Position numbers and translations under genes: made by a program
DNA from: Syntrophaceae bacterium UBA6252
Lineage (GTDB): Bacteria; Desulfobacterota; Syntrophia; Syntrophales; UBA6807
DNA length: 18,679 nt
Direction: 5' to 3'
Assembly: GCA_002441265.1 (NCBI GenBank)
Contig: DJVQ01000034.1
Coordinates: 34,005 to 52,683 of the forward strand
Notes under the pieces: generated by a model
What the model saw: the letters and a program-made list of their open reading frames with translations, nothing else
Databases searched by the model: none
What the model was told of the DNA's origin: nothing
Part shown: positions 7,865 through 15,312 of the stretch, piece by piece
Position numbering within the stretch: the first letter of the stretch is position 1
How the letters are laid out: every line of letters starts with the position of its first letter

Positions 7865-8024
7865 TGACGAACGTGCAAATAGCCAAATCGACGCTTTTTC
7901 GAACGGCAAAGGAAAAAGCTCCGGAAGCAAAGCGCCCGAATCCCGGGGACTGCGGCGTACGAACGCTGCGTCGCAGTGACGGGGGGACAACGGGCGGCAT
8001 GGGAACTTTTTTACGAAGCCGTCA
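7865..8024. repeat. MITE-like element, copy B, between nikR and nikK
   Basis: This 160-bp copy is in the same orientation as copies A and C. The right end ACTTTTTTACGAAGCCGTCA is well conserved, but the left end TGACGAACGTGCAAATAGCC has decayed. The core TTTTTCGAACGGCAAAGG and AAAAAGCTCCGGAAGCAAAG matches copy C closely. Inside, ACTGCG (7949-7954) and CGCAGT (7972-7977) can pair. No flanking direct repeat is visible (ACGT against ATGC), so this looks like an older insertion. It separates nikR from the transporter genes. Confidence 0.75.
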
Positions 8025-8081
8025 ATGCTATGTTCCTGATATTCGTGCTACCATGCGGCCAAAAAAATTTCGAGGGCGGGC

Positions 8082-8486
8082 CTATTCCGTGCTCGACATG
8101 CTGAGCGTCCCGTGCCGGACCCCTTTCACCGCCCGGAGTTGATCGGCAAGATGCAGGATGTCGCTCGCCTTTCCCTTTACCGCCACGATTTCCAGGCAAT
8201 GATCATGGTCCAGGTGGACATGCTGGGTGGAGAGAATCAGTTTCTGGAAATCGTGCTGGAGGTCGACCACCCGGTTCAGAAGGTCCCGCTGGTGATGATC
8301 GTAAATGTACGTGATCGCCCCGGCCACTTCGCGGTCCTCCCCCCATTCCCGCCGGACGATTTCCTGGCGGATCAGATCGCGAATCGCCTCGGATCGGCTT
8401 GTGTATTTCTTCCCTCTCAGCAGGGCGTCGAACTGATCCAGAAGCCCCTTTTCGAGGGATACGCCGAATCGCACGAGACCGCTCAT
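8082..8486 (-). CDS. nikR: Nickel-responsive transcriptional regulator NikR
   Basis: The product has 134 residues. An N-terminal ribbon-helix-helix DNA-binding domain (VRFGVSLEKGLLDQFDALL...SRSEAIRDLIRQ, about 4-50) is joined to a C-terminal ACT-like nickel-sensing tetramerisation domain. The nickel ligands are visible in STQHVHLDHDHCLEIVAVKG (the conserved His/His/Cys set) and in YIYDHHQRDLL, matching the E. coli NikR pattern. The ATG at 8486 is preceded by AGGAGG with 5 bases spacing; longer in-frame starts lack a ribosome site and extend beyond the family N-terminus. It should repress nickel uptake when nickel is sufficient. A palindromic operator abuts its own ribosome site, so it is probably autoregulated. 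It is divergent from the diguanylate cyclase gene. Confidence 0.95.
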   Translation of the reverse strand: MSGLVRFGVSLEKGLLDQFDALLRGKKYTSRSEAIRDLIRQEIVRREWGEDREVAGAITYIYDHHQRDLLNRVVDLQHDFQKLILSTQHVHLDHDHCLEIVAVKGKASDILHLADQLRAVKGVRHGTLSMSSTE

Positions 8487-8496
8487 GGCGCCTCCT

Positions 8497-8523
8497 GTGT
8501 TACATATTTCAGCTTGGTAGCAC
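8497..8523. promoter_or_regulatory. Predicted NikR operator
   Basis: GTGTTAC (8497-8503), 13 bases, then GTAGCAC (8517-8523): an inverted repeat with one mismatch. It agrees with the GTGTTAC-N13/14-GTAACAC site that I recall as the deltaproteobacterial NikR motif. It touches the nikR ribosome site (complement of CCTCCT, 8491-8496) and overlaps the likely -10 region. It was the only such site I found in the operon region. Confidence 0.72.
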
Positions 8524-8543
8524 AATCGGTCCCCCCCCGTCAA
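8514..8543 (-). promoter_or_regulatory. Probable nikR promoter overlapping the operator
   Basis: On the minus strand TTGACG (8543-8538) is followed after 18 bases by TACCAA (8519-8514): a good -35 and a weak -10. The -10 lies in the right half of the NikR operator, so repressor binding would block polymerase. A run of eight C (8531-8538 on plus) overlaps the edge of the -35 box and fills the adjacent spacer. Confidence 0.45.
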
Positions 8544-8560
8544 TGAAAAAGGTTTTTTCC

Positions 8561-8589
8561 TTGACAACATCCGCCCGGATACAGTACCA
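8561..8589 (+). promoter_or_regulatory. Possible promoter of the diguanylate cyclase gene
   Basis: TTGACA at 8561-8566 is a perfect -35. The -10 is poor: GTACCA after 17 bases or TACCAG after 18. Initiation would be near 8597, upstream of the preferred ATG at 8713 and too late for the GTG at 8590. Confidence 0.38.
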
Positions 8590-8712
8590 GTGACCCGGGG
8601 GGCCGTGAGATGTATTTCAGGACCATGTCCTGCGTGCCTGCAGACGCGTGTTGGGGAATGCCCCGATGACGCCTTCGGACGAAATCCTGTCTCCACCCCT
8701 GAAAGCAAGCCC

Positions 8713-11385
8713 ATGACATTTCCCGGACGGACTGAAAATTCCGCGGCAGACGCCCATTTCTATTTTCCCTACCGTTCCGCCCACGATCTACCGGCACGAC
8801 TCCTGTCCCTGTTCCATGAAGGTCCGGCCCGGGGATTGTTCGTCGCCGCGCCGGACACGGAAAACCTTCTTCGGCCCCTTTTCCGGGAAGGGGAAAGAGC
8901 GGATCGCTTCATACCCGAGGCAAAAGACTTCCGGTTTCTCTCTCCCGGACCGCTCGAGGAAAGGGGGACCGATTCCTTTCTCCGGCGCATGCTGCAGACC
9001 CTGGAAGAGCAGACGGATCGCGAAGCGGGCGACAAATGGATTCTTCTCGAGGGAGCGGCCCTGTTTACACCCCGCAGCGATCCGGAGCTTCTTGCCCGGT
9101 TCGAGGGGGAATTGGACAGCCTTTCCCGGGAACGGTCTCTCACGATCGCCTGCCTCTATGACGAGGAGTTCTTCCCGTTCCCTTTTCTTCAAAGGGCCCT
9201 TCTTTCCCACCAGTCGTTTTTCAGGAAGGGATCCCTCATCCCGAACCCCCTTTACGAGCTTCCTCCCCGTTTCAACATCGGGGAAACCCCCGCCAGGGCG
9301 ATCCGCCGTTTCCAGGAGCTTCTTTTCCGGCAGGAGGAATCCACCCGCCTCCACAGGATCCTTGCGGAAAAGTCCTTCGCCGGCGTTTACGTCGTCCAGC
9401 ACGGCCGTTTCCGGTACATCAATCCCAATGCGGCGTCCTACGCAGGCTACAGCCCGGAGGAAATGATCGGGATGGATTCGATGAGCATCGTCCTCCCGGA
9501 AGACCGGGAAATCCTCAAAATCAACGCCCTGGGAATGATGCGGGGCACCCGGACCTCTCCTTACGAGTTCCGCATTCTCCGGAAGGACGGGAAAGTCCGC
9601 TGGATCCTGGAAACGCTGACGCCGATCTTGTTCGAGGGAAAGCCCGCCATCCTGGGGAACTCCATGGACATCACGGAGAGGAACGCGGACCGGGAGGCCC
9701 TACGGGATTCGGAGCAGCGGATGCGGGAAATCGTCAACTTCCTCCCCGACGCCACCCTGGTGATCGACCGGGAAGGGAACGTCATCGCGTGGAACCGGGC
9801 CATCGAGGAAATGACGGAGATCCCGGCCGGTGAGATGCTCGGCAGGAAAGACAGGGAGTATTCCCTCCCCTTCCACGGAAGGGTCCAGCCGATTCTCATC
9901 GACTTCGCCCTGGCCCCGGACTCCATCCGGGAGAGTGCCTACACGAAGTTCGAAAAAAAGGGGTCCCTGCTCCTCGCGGAGATGGACTACCTCTCGCCCC
10001 AGGCTGAGAAGCGGTTTCTCTGGCTCAAGGCCTCGCCGATCTACGACCGCGCCGGGGCCGTCTCCGGAGCCATCGAAACCATCCGGGACATTACGGAACT
10101 GAAAAGGACGGAAACCCTCCTCCGGATCGAAAAGGCCCGTATGGAGGAGCTTTTCGAGGGTTCACCGGAGGCCATCGCCCTCACCGATCCAAAGGGACAG
10201 GTCCTCCGGATCAACCAGCACTTCACGAAGCTCTTCGGTTACACCGCCGCCGAGGCCGGCGGCCGGCCCGTGGACGAACTCATCGTGCCGCCGGATCTTC
10301 CGGAAGAGGCCGCCGAACTCACCCGGCTGGTCGCCGGAGGGACGCACCTGTCCGTCGAAACGGTGCGGCAGAAGAAGAACGGCGTCCCCGTCCAGGTGTC
10401 CATCCTGGCGACGCCGATCCGGATCGACGAGGACCAGATCGGCATTTATGCCATCTATCGGGACATCTCCGAGCGGAAAAGGATCGAAACGGCGCTCCGG
10501 GAGAGCGAGGAACGATACCGGACGATCATCGAGAACATCGAGGACGGTTACTACGAAACGGACCTTCACGGGCGGATCAGCTTCGCCAACGACTCCCTCC
10601 TCCGGATCCTCGCCTGCCCCAGGGAGGAACTGATCGGAACCAGCTTCCGCATCTTCGCCGACCGGGAAAGCGCCCAGAGGATCTGGCTCGCCTGCCGCAA
10701 GGTCTTCGACACGGGAACCCCCTGCATGGGCCTCGAGTGGGTCATCACCCGGAAGGGAGGGGAAATCCGGTCCCTGGAGATCTCCATTTCCCTCATCCGC
10801 GACGCCCGGGAAATGCCCACGGGATTCCGGGGAATCCTGAGAGACATCACCGAGCGGATCCGCTCGGAGGAAACAATCCGGAAGCTCGCCTATCACGACG
10901 CGCTTACGGGACTTCCCAACAGGTTCCTCTTTCACGATCGCCTTTCCATGGCCATGGCCCGCGCCGCACGGTCGGGAACCTCCGTGGCCGTCATCATGCT
11001 GGACCTGGACAAGTTCAAGGAAGTGAACGACTCCCTGGGGCACACCGTGGGAGACCTTCTCCTCAAGGCCGTGTCGGAACGGCTTGTGCGCATCATGCGC
11101 AGGGGCGACACGGTCGCCCGGATGGGAGGGGACGAGTTCATGATCATCGCCACGGACATCAAGAACATCGACGGGGCGGGCGTCGTGGGGAAAAAGATCG
11201 TCGAGGCCGTCCGGAACCCCTTCGACTGCGAGGGACGCCGATTGAGCATCACAACGAGCCTTGGCATCGCCCTCTTCTCCGAACACGGCACGAATCCGGA
11301 AGCCCTCGTGCAGCGGGCCGACATCGCCATGTACCGGGCGAAGCACCTGGGCAGAGACCGCTGGAAATTCTACGAGGAAGACTGA
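8713..11385 (+). CDS. MEDS-PAS-PAS-PAS-PAS-GGDEF diguanylate cyclase (soluble sensor)
   Basis: The protein has 890 residues from the ATG at 8713 and no membrane segment, so it is a cytoplasmic signalling protein. The first ~190 residues (HFYFPYRSAHDLPARLLSLFHEG, RGLFVAAPDTENLL) resemble the MEDS/DcmR sensory domain. Four PAS units follow at about 212-325, 330-463, 472-590 and 596-716, linked by DITER/DISER-type junctions. The C-terminal domain has an intact active site GGDEF (805-809) and an inhibitory-site RxxD (RRGD, 796-799). It should make cyclic di-GMP from two GTP with product feedback. An in-frame GTG at 8590 lies at the promoter and lacks a ribosome site; the ATG has only a weak one (TGAAAG), so the start is moderately sure. 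The stop TGA is the first three bases of repeat copy C. Confidence 0.87.
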   Translation: MTFPGRTENSAADAHFYFPYRSAHDLPARLLSLFHEGPARGLFVAAPDTENLLRPLFREGERADRFIPEAKDFRFLSPGPLEERGTDSFLRRMLQTLEEQTDREAGDKWILLEGAALFTPRSDPELLARFEGELDSLSRERSLTIACLYDEEFFPFPFLQRALLSHQSFFRKGSLIPNPLYELPPRFNIGETPARAIRRFQELLFRQEESTRLHRILAEKSFAGVYVVQHGRFRYINPNAASYAGYSPEEMIGMDSMSIVLPEDREILKINALGMMRGTRTSPYEFRILRKDGKVRWILETLTPILFEGKPAILGNSMDITERNADREALRDSEQRMREIVNFLPDATLVIDREGNVIAWNRAIEEMTEIPAGEMLGRKDREYSLPFHGRVQPILIDFALAPDSIRESAYTKFEKKGSLLLAEMDYLSPQAEKRFLWLKASPIYDRAGAVSGAIETIRDITELKRTETLLRIEKARMEELFEGSPEAIALTDPKGQVLRINQHFTKLFGYTAAEAGGRPVDELIVPPDLPEEAAELTRLVAGGTHLSVETVRQKKNGVPVQVSILATPIRIDEDQIGIYAIYRDISERKRIETALRESEERYRTIIENIEDGYYETDLHGRISFANDSLLRILACPREELIGTSFRIFADRESAQRIWLACRKVFDTGTPCMGLEWVITRKGGEIRSLEISISLIRDAREMPTGFRGILRDITERIRSEETIRKLAYHDALTGLPNRFLFHDRLSMAMARAARSGTSVAVIMLDLDKFKEVNDSLGHTVGDLLLKAVSERLVRIMRRGDTVARMGGDEFMIIATDIKNIDGAGVVGKKIVEAVRNPFDCEGRRLSITTSLGIALFSEHGTNPEALVQRADIAMYRAKHLGRDRWKFYEED

Positions 11386-11543
11386 CGAACTCGTAAAAAA
11401 GCCAAGTCAACACCTTTTCGAACGGCAAGGTAAAAAAGCTCCGGAGGCAAGGCGCCCGAATCCCGAGGAATGAGGCGTACGGATGGTACGCCGAAGGATC
11501 GAGGTAAGAAGGGGCGGCACAGGAACTTTTAACGAAGCCGTCA
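11383..11543. mobile_element. MITE-like element, copy C, between convergent genes
   Basis: This 161-bp element begins TGACGAACTCGTAAAAAAGC and ends in the reverse complement of TGACGGCTTCGTTAAAAGTT. It is flanked by the exact direct repeat AGAC (11379-11382 and 11544-11547). The core TTTTCGAACGGCAAGG, AAAAAGCTCCGGAGGCAAGG, CGCCCGAATCCCGAGGA is shared with copy B. An internal hairpin GGCGTAC-GGATG-GTACGCC lies at 11474-11492. Its first and last three bases are the TGA stop codons of the two flanking convergent genes. Confidence 0.8.
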
Positions 11544-13472
11544 AGACCGACGGGGGACGGGTTCGGGGGGTACCGCCCGGGCCAGTTCCCGGTACAGTTC
11601 CGGGGTCACCCGCTTCTTTTCGAATACGAGGATATCCCAGATGCGGCATTCCCGTTCCGCCGCGCGGCGGGCCATTCCCTCGATTCCGCGGGGCAGGCCG
11701 GCGACGTCCCCTCTCCCCGGAACGGGGCGGGTTCCCGAGGGATTCCGGAAGGCCCCGGGACCGAACCGTTCATACCAAAGGAGAGTGTGGGCCGTGGAAA
11801 GGGACCCCGCCCAGGGATAGGGGGAGAGCCTCCAGAACCGGGAAAGCCGGTCGATCTCCCCGTCGATTCGTTCCTTCTCCCCGCCGGTTTTCCACGGCGC
11901 CGCGGCTTCGTAGTACAGGCCGGTTTTCAGCCGGTCCCCTTCCACATGCCAGATCCTGCCGATCCCGAAGGCCGCCGGGTCCCGGGCCACCGGGGAACCG
12001 CTCACCAGTTCGAAAACCCCGCAGATGAAAAGGGAGAGCCGCTCCCGGTTCCTTCCGATGAAACGGAGGGTCTCCATGGCCTCGTCGAATGTCTCCGTGG
12101 GGAAATCGGTGAAGCACATGGCCTCCACGGCGATCCCCTCCCCCGAAGCGTCCCGGACGGCCCGCTCCATTGCGGCCGGGTCGATCCCCTTGCGGATCCT
12201 GCGAAGCACCCGGGGCGACGCCGACTCGATGCCGAAGGAAAAGGCAAGCGCCCCTCCTCCGGCAAGTTTCCCGCAGGCCCTCCCGTCGAGCGACCGCTCC
12301 GGCCGGATGTCGGTGGCCCACTTCCAGCGGCTTCCCCGCTCCCGCACCGCCCCGGCGAAACGGAGGGCCGTCGCCGGCGACACCGTGTCCTGGGAGAGGT
12401 AGAAGACCGTACCCCCGTGCCGTTTCGAAAGGTCCTCCAGGTGGTCCACCGCCGTCTCGACGGGCCGTTCCCGGTAACGGGCCGTCCCGTAGTCCGCGAG
12501 GCCGTAGTGGCAGAAGGCGCACTTTCCCCAGTAGCACCCCCGGGTCAGGTCGTAGGGAAGGACCGGGGCGGGGGAAAAGTAGCGTTTCAGGGGAAGCCCG
12601 TCGAAATCCGGCGGGGGAAGGGCGGAGAGGTCCGCCGTTTCCTCCCCCCGGAGGACCCCCGAGGGGCGCTCCCCCCTTTCCACGGCGCCGGCAAGATCGA
12701 CGAGGGTCTTTTCCCCCTCGAAAAGGACGACCGTGTGGAAGGGGCCCAGGGCCTTCGACCGTTCTCCCGGATCGAGGCGGAGCATGAACTGGGTCATGGC
12801 GGGACCTCCCGCCGTGATATGAAGGCGGGGAAACCGTTTTTTCAGGATGCCGGCGATGGTGTAGGCCTGCTGGATCTGGGCGGTGAAGGCGACGGAGATG
12901 CCCACCATGGAGGGTTCCTCCTCCCCGATCCGGCGGACGAGATCCGCGGCGTAATAACCGTGGAAGGGATTCCGGTCCCGCCGGGCGTCCTCCTCCACGT
13001 TCCGCATGGAGAGGAGCGAGAAGGGGGTCCGGTACCGGACGAAATCCACCTGGAGGGGGGTGTAGGCGGCGGAAACCATTTCCAGGGCCCGTTCCAGGGC
13101 CGTCACGGCCTTTCGATACGCGTCGTGGCCGAAAAACGCCGCACCTCCCGGTTCCCGCAGCAGGGAAAGGGACTCCTCCACCCGGGCCGGGCATCCCCGG
13201 GCGATCTCCCCGCCCCGGCGGAGCGCGGCGAGGAACAGGGGTTCGGGATGTCTCAGAAAGGCCTTTTTTTCGAGATTTTTCCTGCGCCTCTCGATCCGGT
13301 CGGCCGCATCGAGAAGCGTTTCCCTTCGGAAAAGCCATTCGAAGGCCTCCACGTTGACATCCACCGGCACGGCCTCGATGCCGCTGCGCCGGAGAACGGC
13401 GGTCAGGAGGGGAAGGGCGATATAGGGTGCCGTCGGATCCGCCGCGGGCGGATAGATGAGAACGATTTTCAC
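11541..13472 (-). CDS. Radical SAM protein with cobalamin-binding-type N-terminal domain
   Basis: The product has 643 residues from a GTG at 13472 that forms a GTGA overlap with the stop of the upstream YgiQ gene; it opens with the typical VLIYPPAADPTAPYIALPLLTAVLRRSG. The N-terminal ~280 residues have the Rossmann-like pattern of B12-binding domains (SMVGISVAFTAQIQQAYTIAGILKKRF, ITAGGPAMTQF). The radical SAM core starts at PYDLTRGCYWGKCAFCHYG, with Cys313, Cys318 and Cys321 as probable ligands of the [4Fe-4S] cluster. The spacing is C-x4-C-x2-C, one residue longer than the usual C-x3-C-x2-C. SFGIESASPRVLRRIRKGI is the SAM-contacting segment typical of this class. The substrate is unknown. 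The stop TGA is contributed by repeat copy C. Confidence 0.82.
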   Translation of the reverse strand: MKIVLIYPPAADPTAPYIALPLLTAVLRRSGIEAVPVDVNVEAFEWLFRRETLLDAADRIERRRKNLEKKAFLRHPEPLFLAALRRGGEIARGCPARVEESLSLLREPGGAAFFGHDAYRKAVTALERALEMVSAAYTPLQVDFVRYRTPFSLLSMRNVEEDARRDRNPFHGYYAADLVRRIGEEEPSMVGISVAFTAQIQQAYTIAGILKKRFPRLHITAGGPAMTQFMLRLDPGERSKALGPFHTVVLFEGEKTLVDLAGAVERGERPSGVLRGEETADLSALPPPDFDGLPLKRYFSPAPVLPYDLTRGCYWGKCAFCHYGLADYGTARYRERPVETAVDHLEDLSKRHGGTVFYLSQDTVSPATALRFAGAVRERGSRWKWATDIRPERSLDGRACGKLAGGGALAFSFGIESASPRVLRRIRKGIDPAAMERAVRDASGEGIAVEAMCFTDFPTETFDEAMETLRFIGRNRERLSLFICGVFELVSGSPVARDPAAFGIGRIWHVEGDRLKTGLYYEAAAPWKTGGEKERIDGEIDRLSRFWRLSPYPWAGSLSTAHTLLWYERFGPGAFRNPSGTRPVPGRGDVAGLPRGIEGMARRAAERECRIWDILVFEKKRVTPELYRELARAVPPEPVPRRS

Positions 13473-15244
13473 GGCTTTCTCACGGGCGGGCGGGCCGGCC
13501 GTCTTCCGGGAGCGCCGCCGCGGCGCTCCCTTCCGAGAAACCGCTTCTCCAGGTGACGGGCGTCGAGCTTCTCCAGGGCCTCCCTCACGAGGGTCCGGTT
13601 CGACGCGTTTCCCGGCTGGAGGAGCGCCCGCTGGAGTTTCCGTTCCCGGAAAGTCCGGGGGACATGCAGGGGTTCGCCGGTCACGGGGTGCCGGCCCGTG
13701 CGGTACATGGCCGACGAAAGGGTCATGGGCAGGGGGATGAAGTCCTGGACCTGCTCGGGGTGGATTCCCCGGTCGAGGCAGTGGCATCCCAGGTCGAGGG
13801 CCTCCGGGAGGCCCGCTCCCGGGTGGGCGGTCATGAAATAGCGCACCAGGTGGCGCTTCACCGAAATCCCCTCGTTGAGACGCTCGAAGATCCGGAGGAA
13901 TTCCTCGAAGGTTTCCCGTCCCGGCTTTCCCATGGCCGAGAGAACGGCGCCGGAGACGTGCTCCGGGGCGACCTTCATCCGGCCGCTCACGTGATGCCGG
14001 AGCACCTCCTCGAAATAGGACCGGGCCTCCGGCCGGACGAGGAGATCGTGACGGAATCCGCTGGACAGGAAGACGTGCTTCACGCCGGGGATCCGCTTCA
14101 TTTTTCCGAGGAGATCGAGGGACGCCTCGTATCCCGGGCGAAGGCTCCCGCACGTTTCCGGAAAGAGGCACTTCCGGTCCGCGCAGGCCCCCTTCCCGTT
14201 CCACCGGGAACAGGCCGCCCCGTACAGGTTCACCGTGGGGCCGCCCACGTCGCTGATGGTCCCCCGGAAGTCCTTCCTCCCGCTCAGGGCTTCCGCCTCC
14301 CTGAGAAGGGAACCGGCGCTCCGGCTCTGGACGATCCTTCCCTGATGGAGGGTGAGGGAGCAGAAACTGCACTCCCCGCAGCATCCCCGGTGGGAAACGA
14401 GGGAAAACCGGACCGTCTCCAGGGCCTTCACGCCCCCCCGCCGGTCATAGGAGGGATGCCACGCCCGGCTGTAAGGAAGTTCGTAGATCCGGTCCAGCTC
14501 CTCCGGCCTCAGGGGAAAGGGCGGTGGATACTGGACCACGTACCGGTCCCCGTGCCGCTGCGCCACCGTCCGGCCCCGGAACGGGTCCTGTTCCCCGTGG
14601 TACAGGCGGACCGCCTCGTTGAAGGCGTCCCCGCCGTCCCGGACGGCCTCGTAGGAGGGGAGGAAGACCGTGTTTCCGGGGTCCGCCACCTCTTTCCGGA
14701 TCACCGCCGTGCCCCGGATCCCGTCGAGTTGGGAGGCCCCGCCGCCGGCATCGAGCCGCCGGGCGATTTCGACGGCCGCCCGCTCCCCCATGCCGTACAC
14801 CAGCACATCCCCCCGGGCGTCGAGAAGGAGCGACCGGCGGACATTGTCCTCCCAATAATCGTAATGGGCGAGCCTCCTCAAGCTCGCCTCGATCCCGCCG
14901 AGGACAAGGGGAATTCCCGGGAAGGCCTCCCGGAGGCGGTTGGCGTACACGACGGTCGCCCGGTCCGGCCGCATGCCCGTCCGTCCCCCGGGACTGAAGT
15001 CGTCCGTCTTCCGGGGTCGCCGGTTCGCCGTGTAGTTCGCCACGAGGGAGTCCACGTTCCCCGCGGTGATTCCCGCGAAGAGCCGCGGACGGCCGAGTTT
15101 CATGAAATCCTCCAGGCTCCGCCAGTCGGGCTGGGCGACCACCCCCACCCGGAATCCTTCCGCCTCCAGAACCCTGGCGATGACGGCGGTCCCGAAGGCG
15201 GGATGGTCCACGAAGGCGTCGCCGGTCACGAGGAGAACGTCCAC
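13469..15244 (-). CDS. ygiQ: YgiQ family radical SAM protein (UPF0313)
   Basis: The product has 591 residues from a GTG at 15244. Family signatures include DVLLVTGDAFVDHPAFGTAVIARVLEAEGFRVGVVAQPDW, LVLGGIEASLRRLAHYDYW and the cluster motif SHRGCCGECSFCSLTLHQGR, with Cys288, Cys292 and Cys295 in C-x3-C-x2-C spacing. Later features are HVFLSSGFRHDL and VAPEHVSGAVLSAMGKP. The biochemical role of YgiQ proteins is not established. The reading frame stays open and homologous-looking upstream (TRSELDARGWSDVDVLL), matching the extra ~20 residues normal for the family. However, there is no ATG, GTG or TTG between the upstream in-frame stop (15350-15352) and 15244, so the true start is uncertain. The end overlaps the next radical SAM gene by 4 bases, so the pair is probably cotranslated. 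Confidence 0.88.
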   Translation of the reverse strand: MDVLLVTGDAFVDHPAFGTAVIARVLEAEGFRVGVVAQPDWRSLEDFMKLGRPRLFAGITAGNVDSLVANYTANRRPRKTDDFSPGGRTGMRPDRATVVYANRLREAFPGIPLVLGGIEASLRRLAHYDYWEDNVRRSLLLDARGDVLVYGMGERAAVEIARRLDAGGGASQLDGIRGTAVIRKEVADPGNTVFLPSYEAVRDGGDAFNEAVRLYHGEQDPFRGRTVAQRHGDRYVVQYPPPFPLRPEELDRIYELPYSRAWHPSYDRRGGVKALETVRFSLVSHRGCCGECSFCSLTLHQGRIVQSRSAGSLLREAEALSGRKDFRGTISDVGGPTVNLYGAACSRWNGKGACADRKCLFPETCGSLRPGYEASLDLLGKMKRIPGVKHVFLSSGFRHDLLVRPEARSYFEEVLRHHVSGRMKVAPEHVSGAVLSAMGKPGRETFEEFLRIFERLNEGISVKRHLVRYFMTAHPGAGLPEALDLGCHCLDRGIHPEQVQDFIPLPMTLSSAMYRTGRHPVTGEPLHVPRTFRERKLQRALLQPGNASNRTLVREALEKLDARHLEKRFLGRERRGGAPGRRPARPPVRKP

Positions 15245-15312
15245 GTCGCTCCAGCCGCGGGCATCGAGTTCGCTGCGTGTGACCGGGGGAAATGTTTCCG
15301 TCTTCTTCGCCT

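Noticed and set aside
7800..8000. Longer N-terminus for nikK beginning with an ATG at 8000
   Set aside because: It would run through the repeat element, add about 67 residues with no similarity to the family and bury the signal peptide; a strong ribosome site supports the TTG at 7799.
7861..8028. Target-site duplication around repeat copy B
   Set aside because: Flanks are ACGT and ATGC; no direct repeat is found, so only copies A and C are claimed to show duplication.
8045..8071. Second NikR half-site (GTGCTAC at 8045-8051)
   Set aside because: No partner half-site at 13 or 14 bases; the position 13 bases on is A/T-rich.
8590..8712. GTG at 8590 as start of the diguanylate cyclase
   Set aside because: It directly follows the probable -10 region, has no ribosome site, and the added residues are Cys-rich with no match to MEDS. 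The ATG at 8713 is preferred but not certain.
8487..8714. Extended nikR start at 8714
   Set aside because: It would cover the operator and promoter and add residues never seen in NikR; AGGAGG precedes the ATG at 8486.
11474..11492. Hairpin within copy C as a factor-independent terminator for the convergent genes
   Set aside because: The 7-bp stem GGCGTAC/GTACGCC has no T-tract on either side; similar but not identical stems in other copies suggest element structure rather than a terminator.
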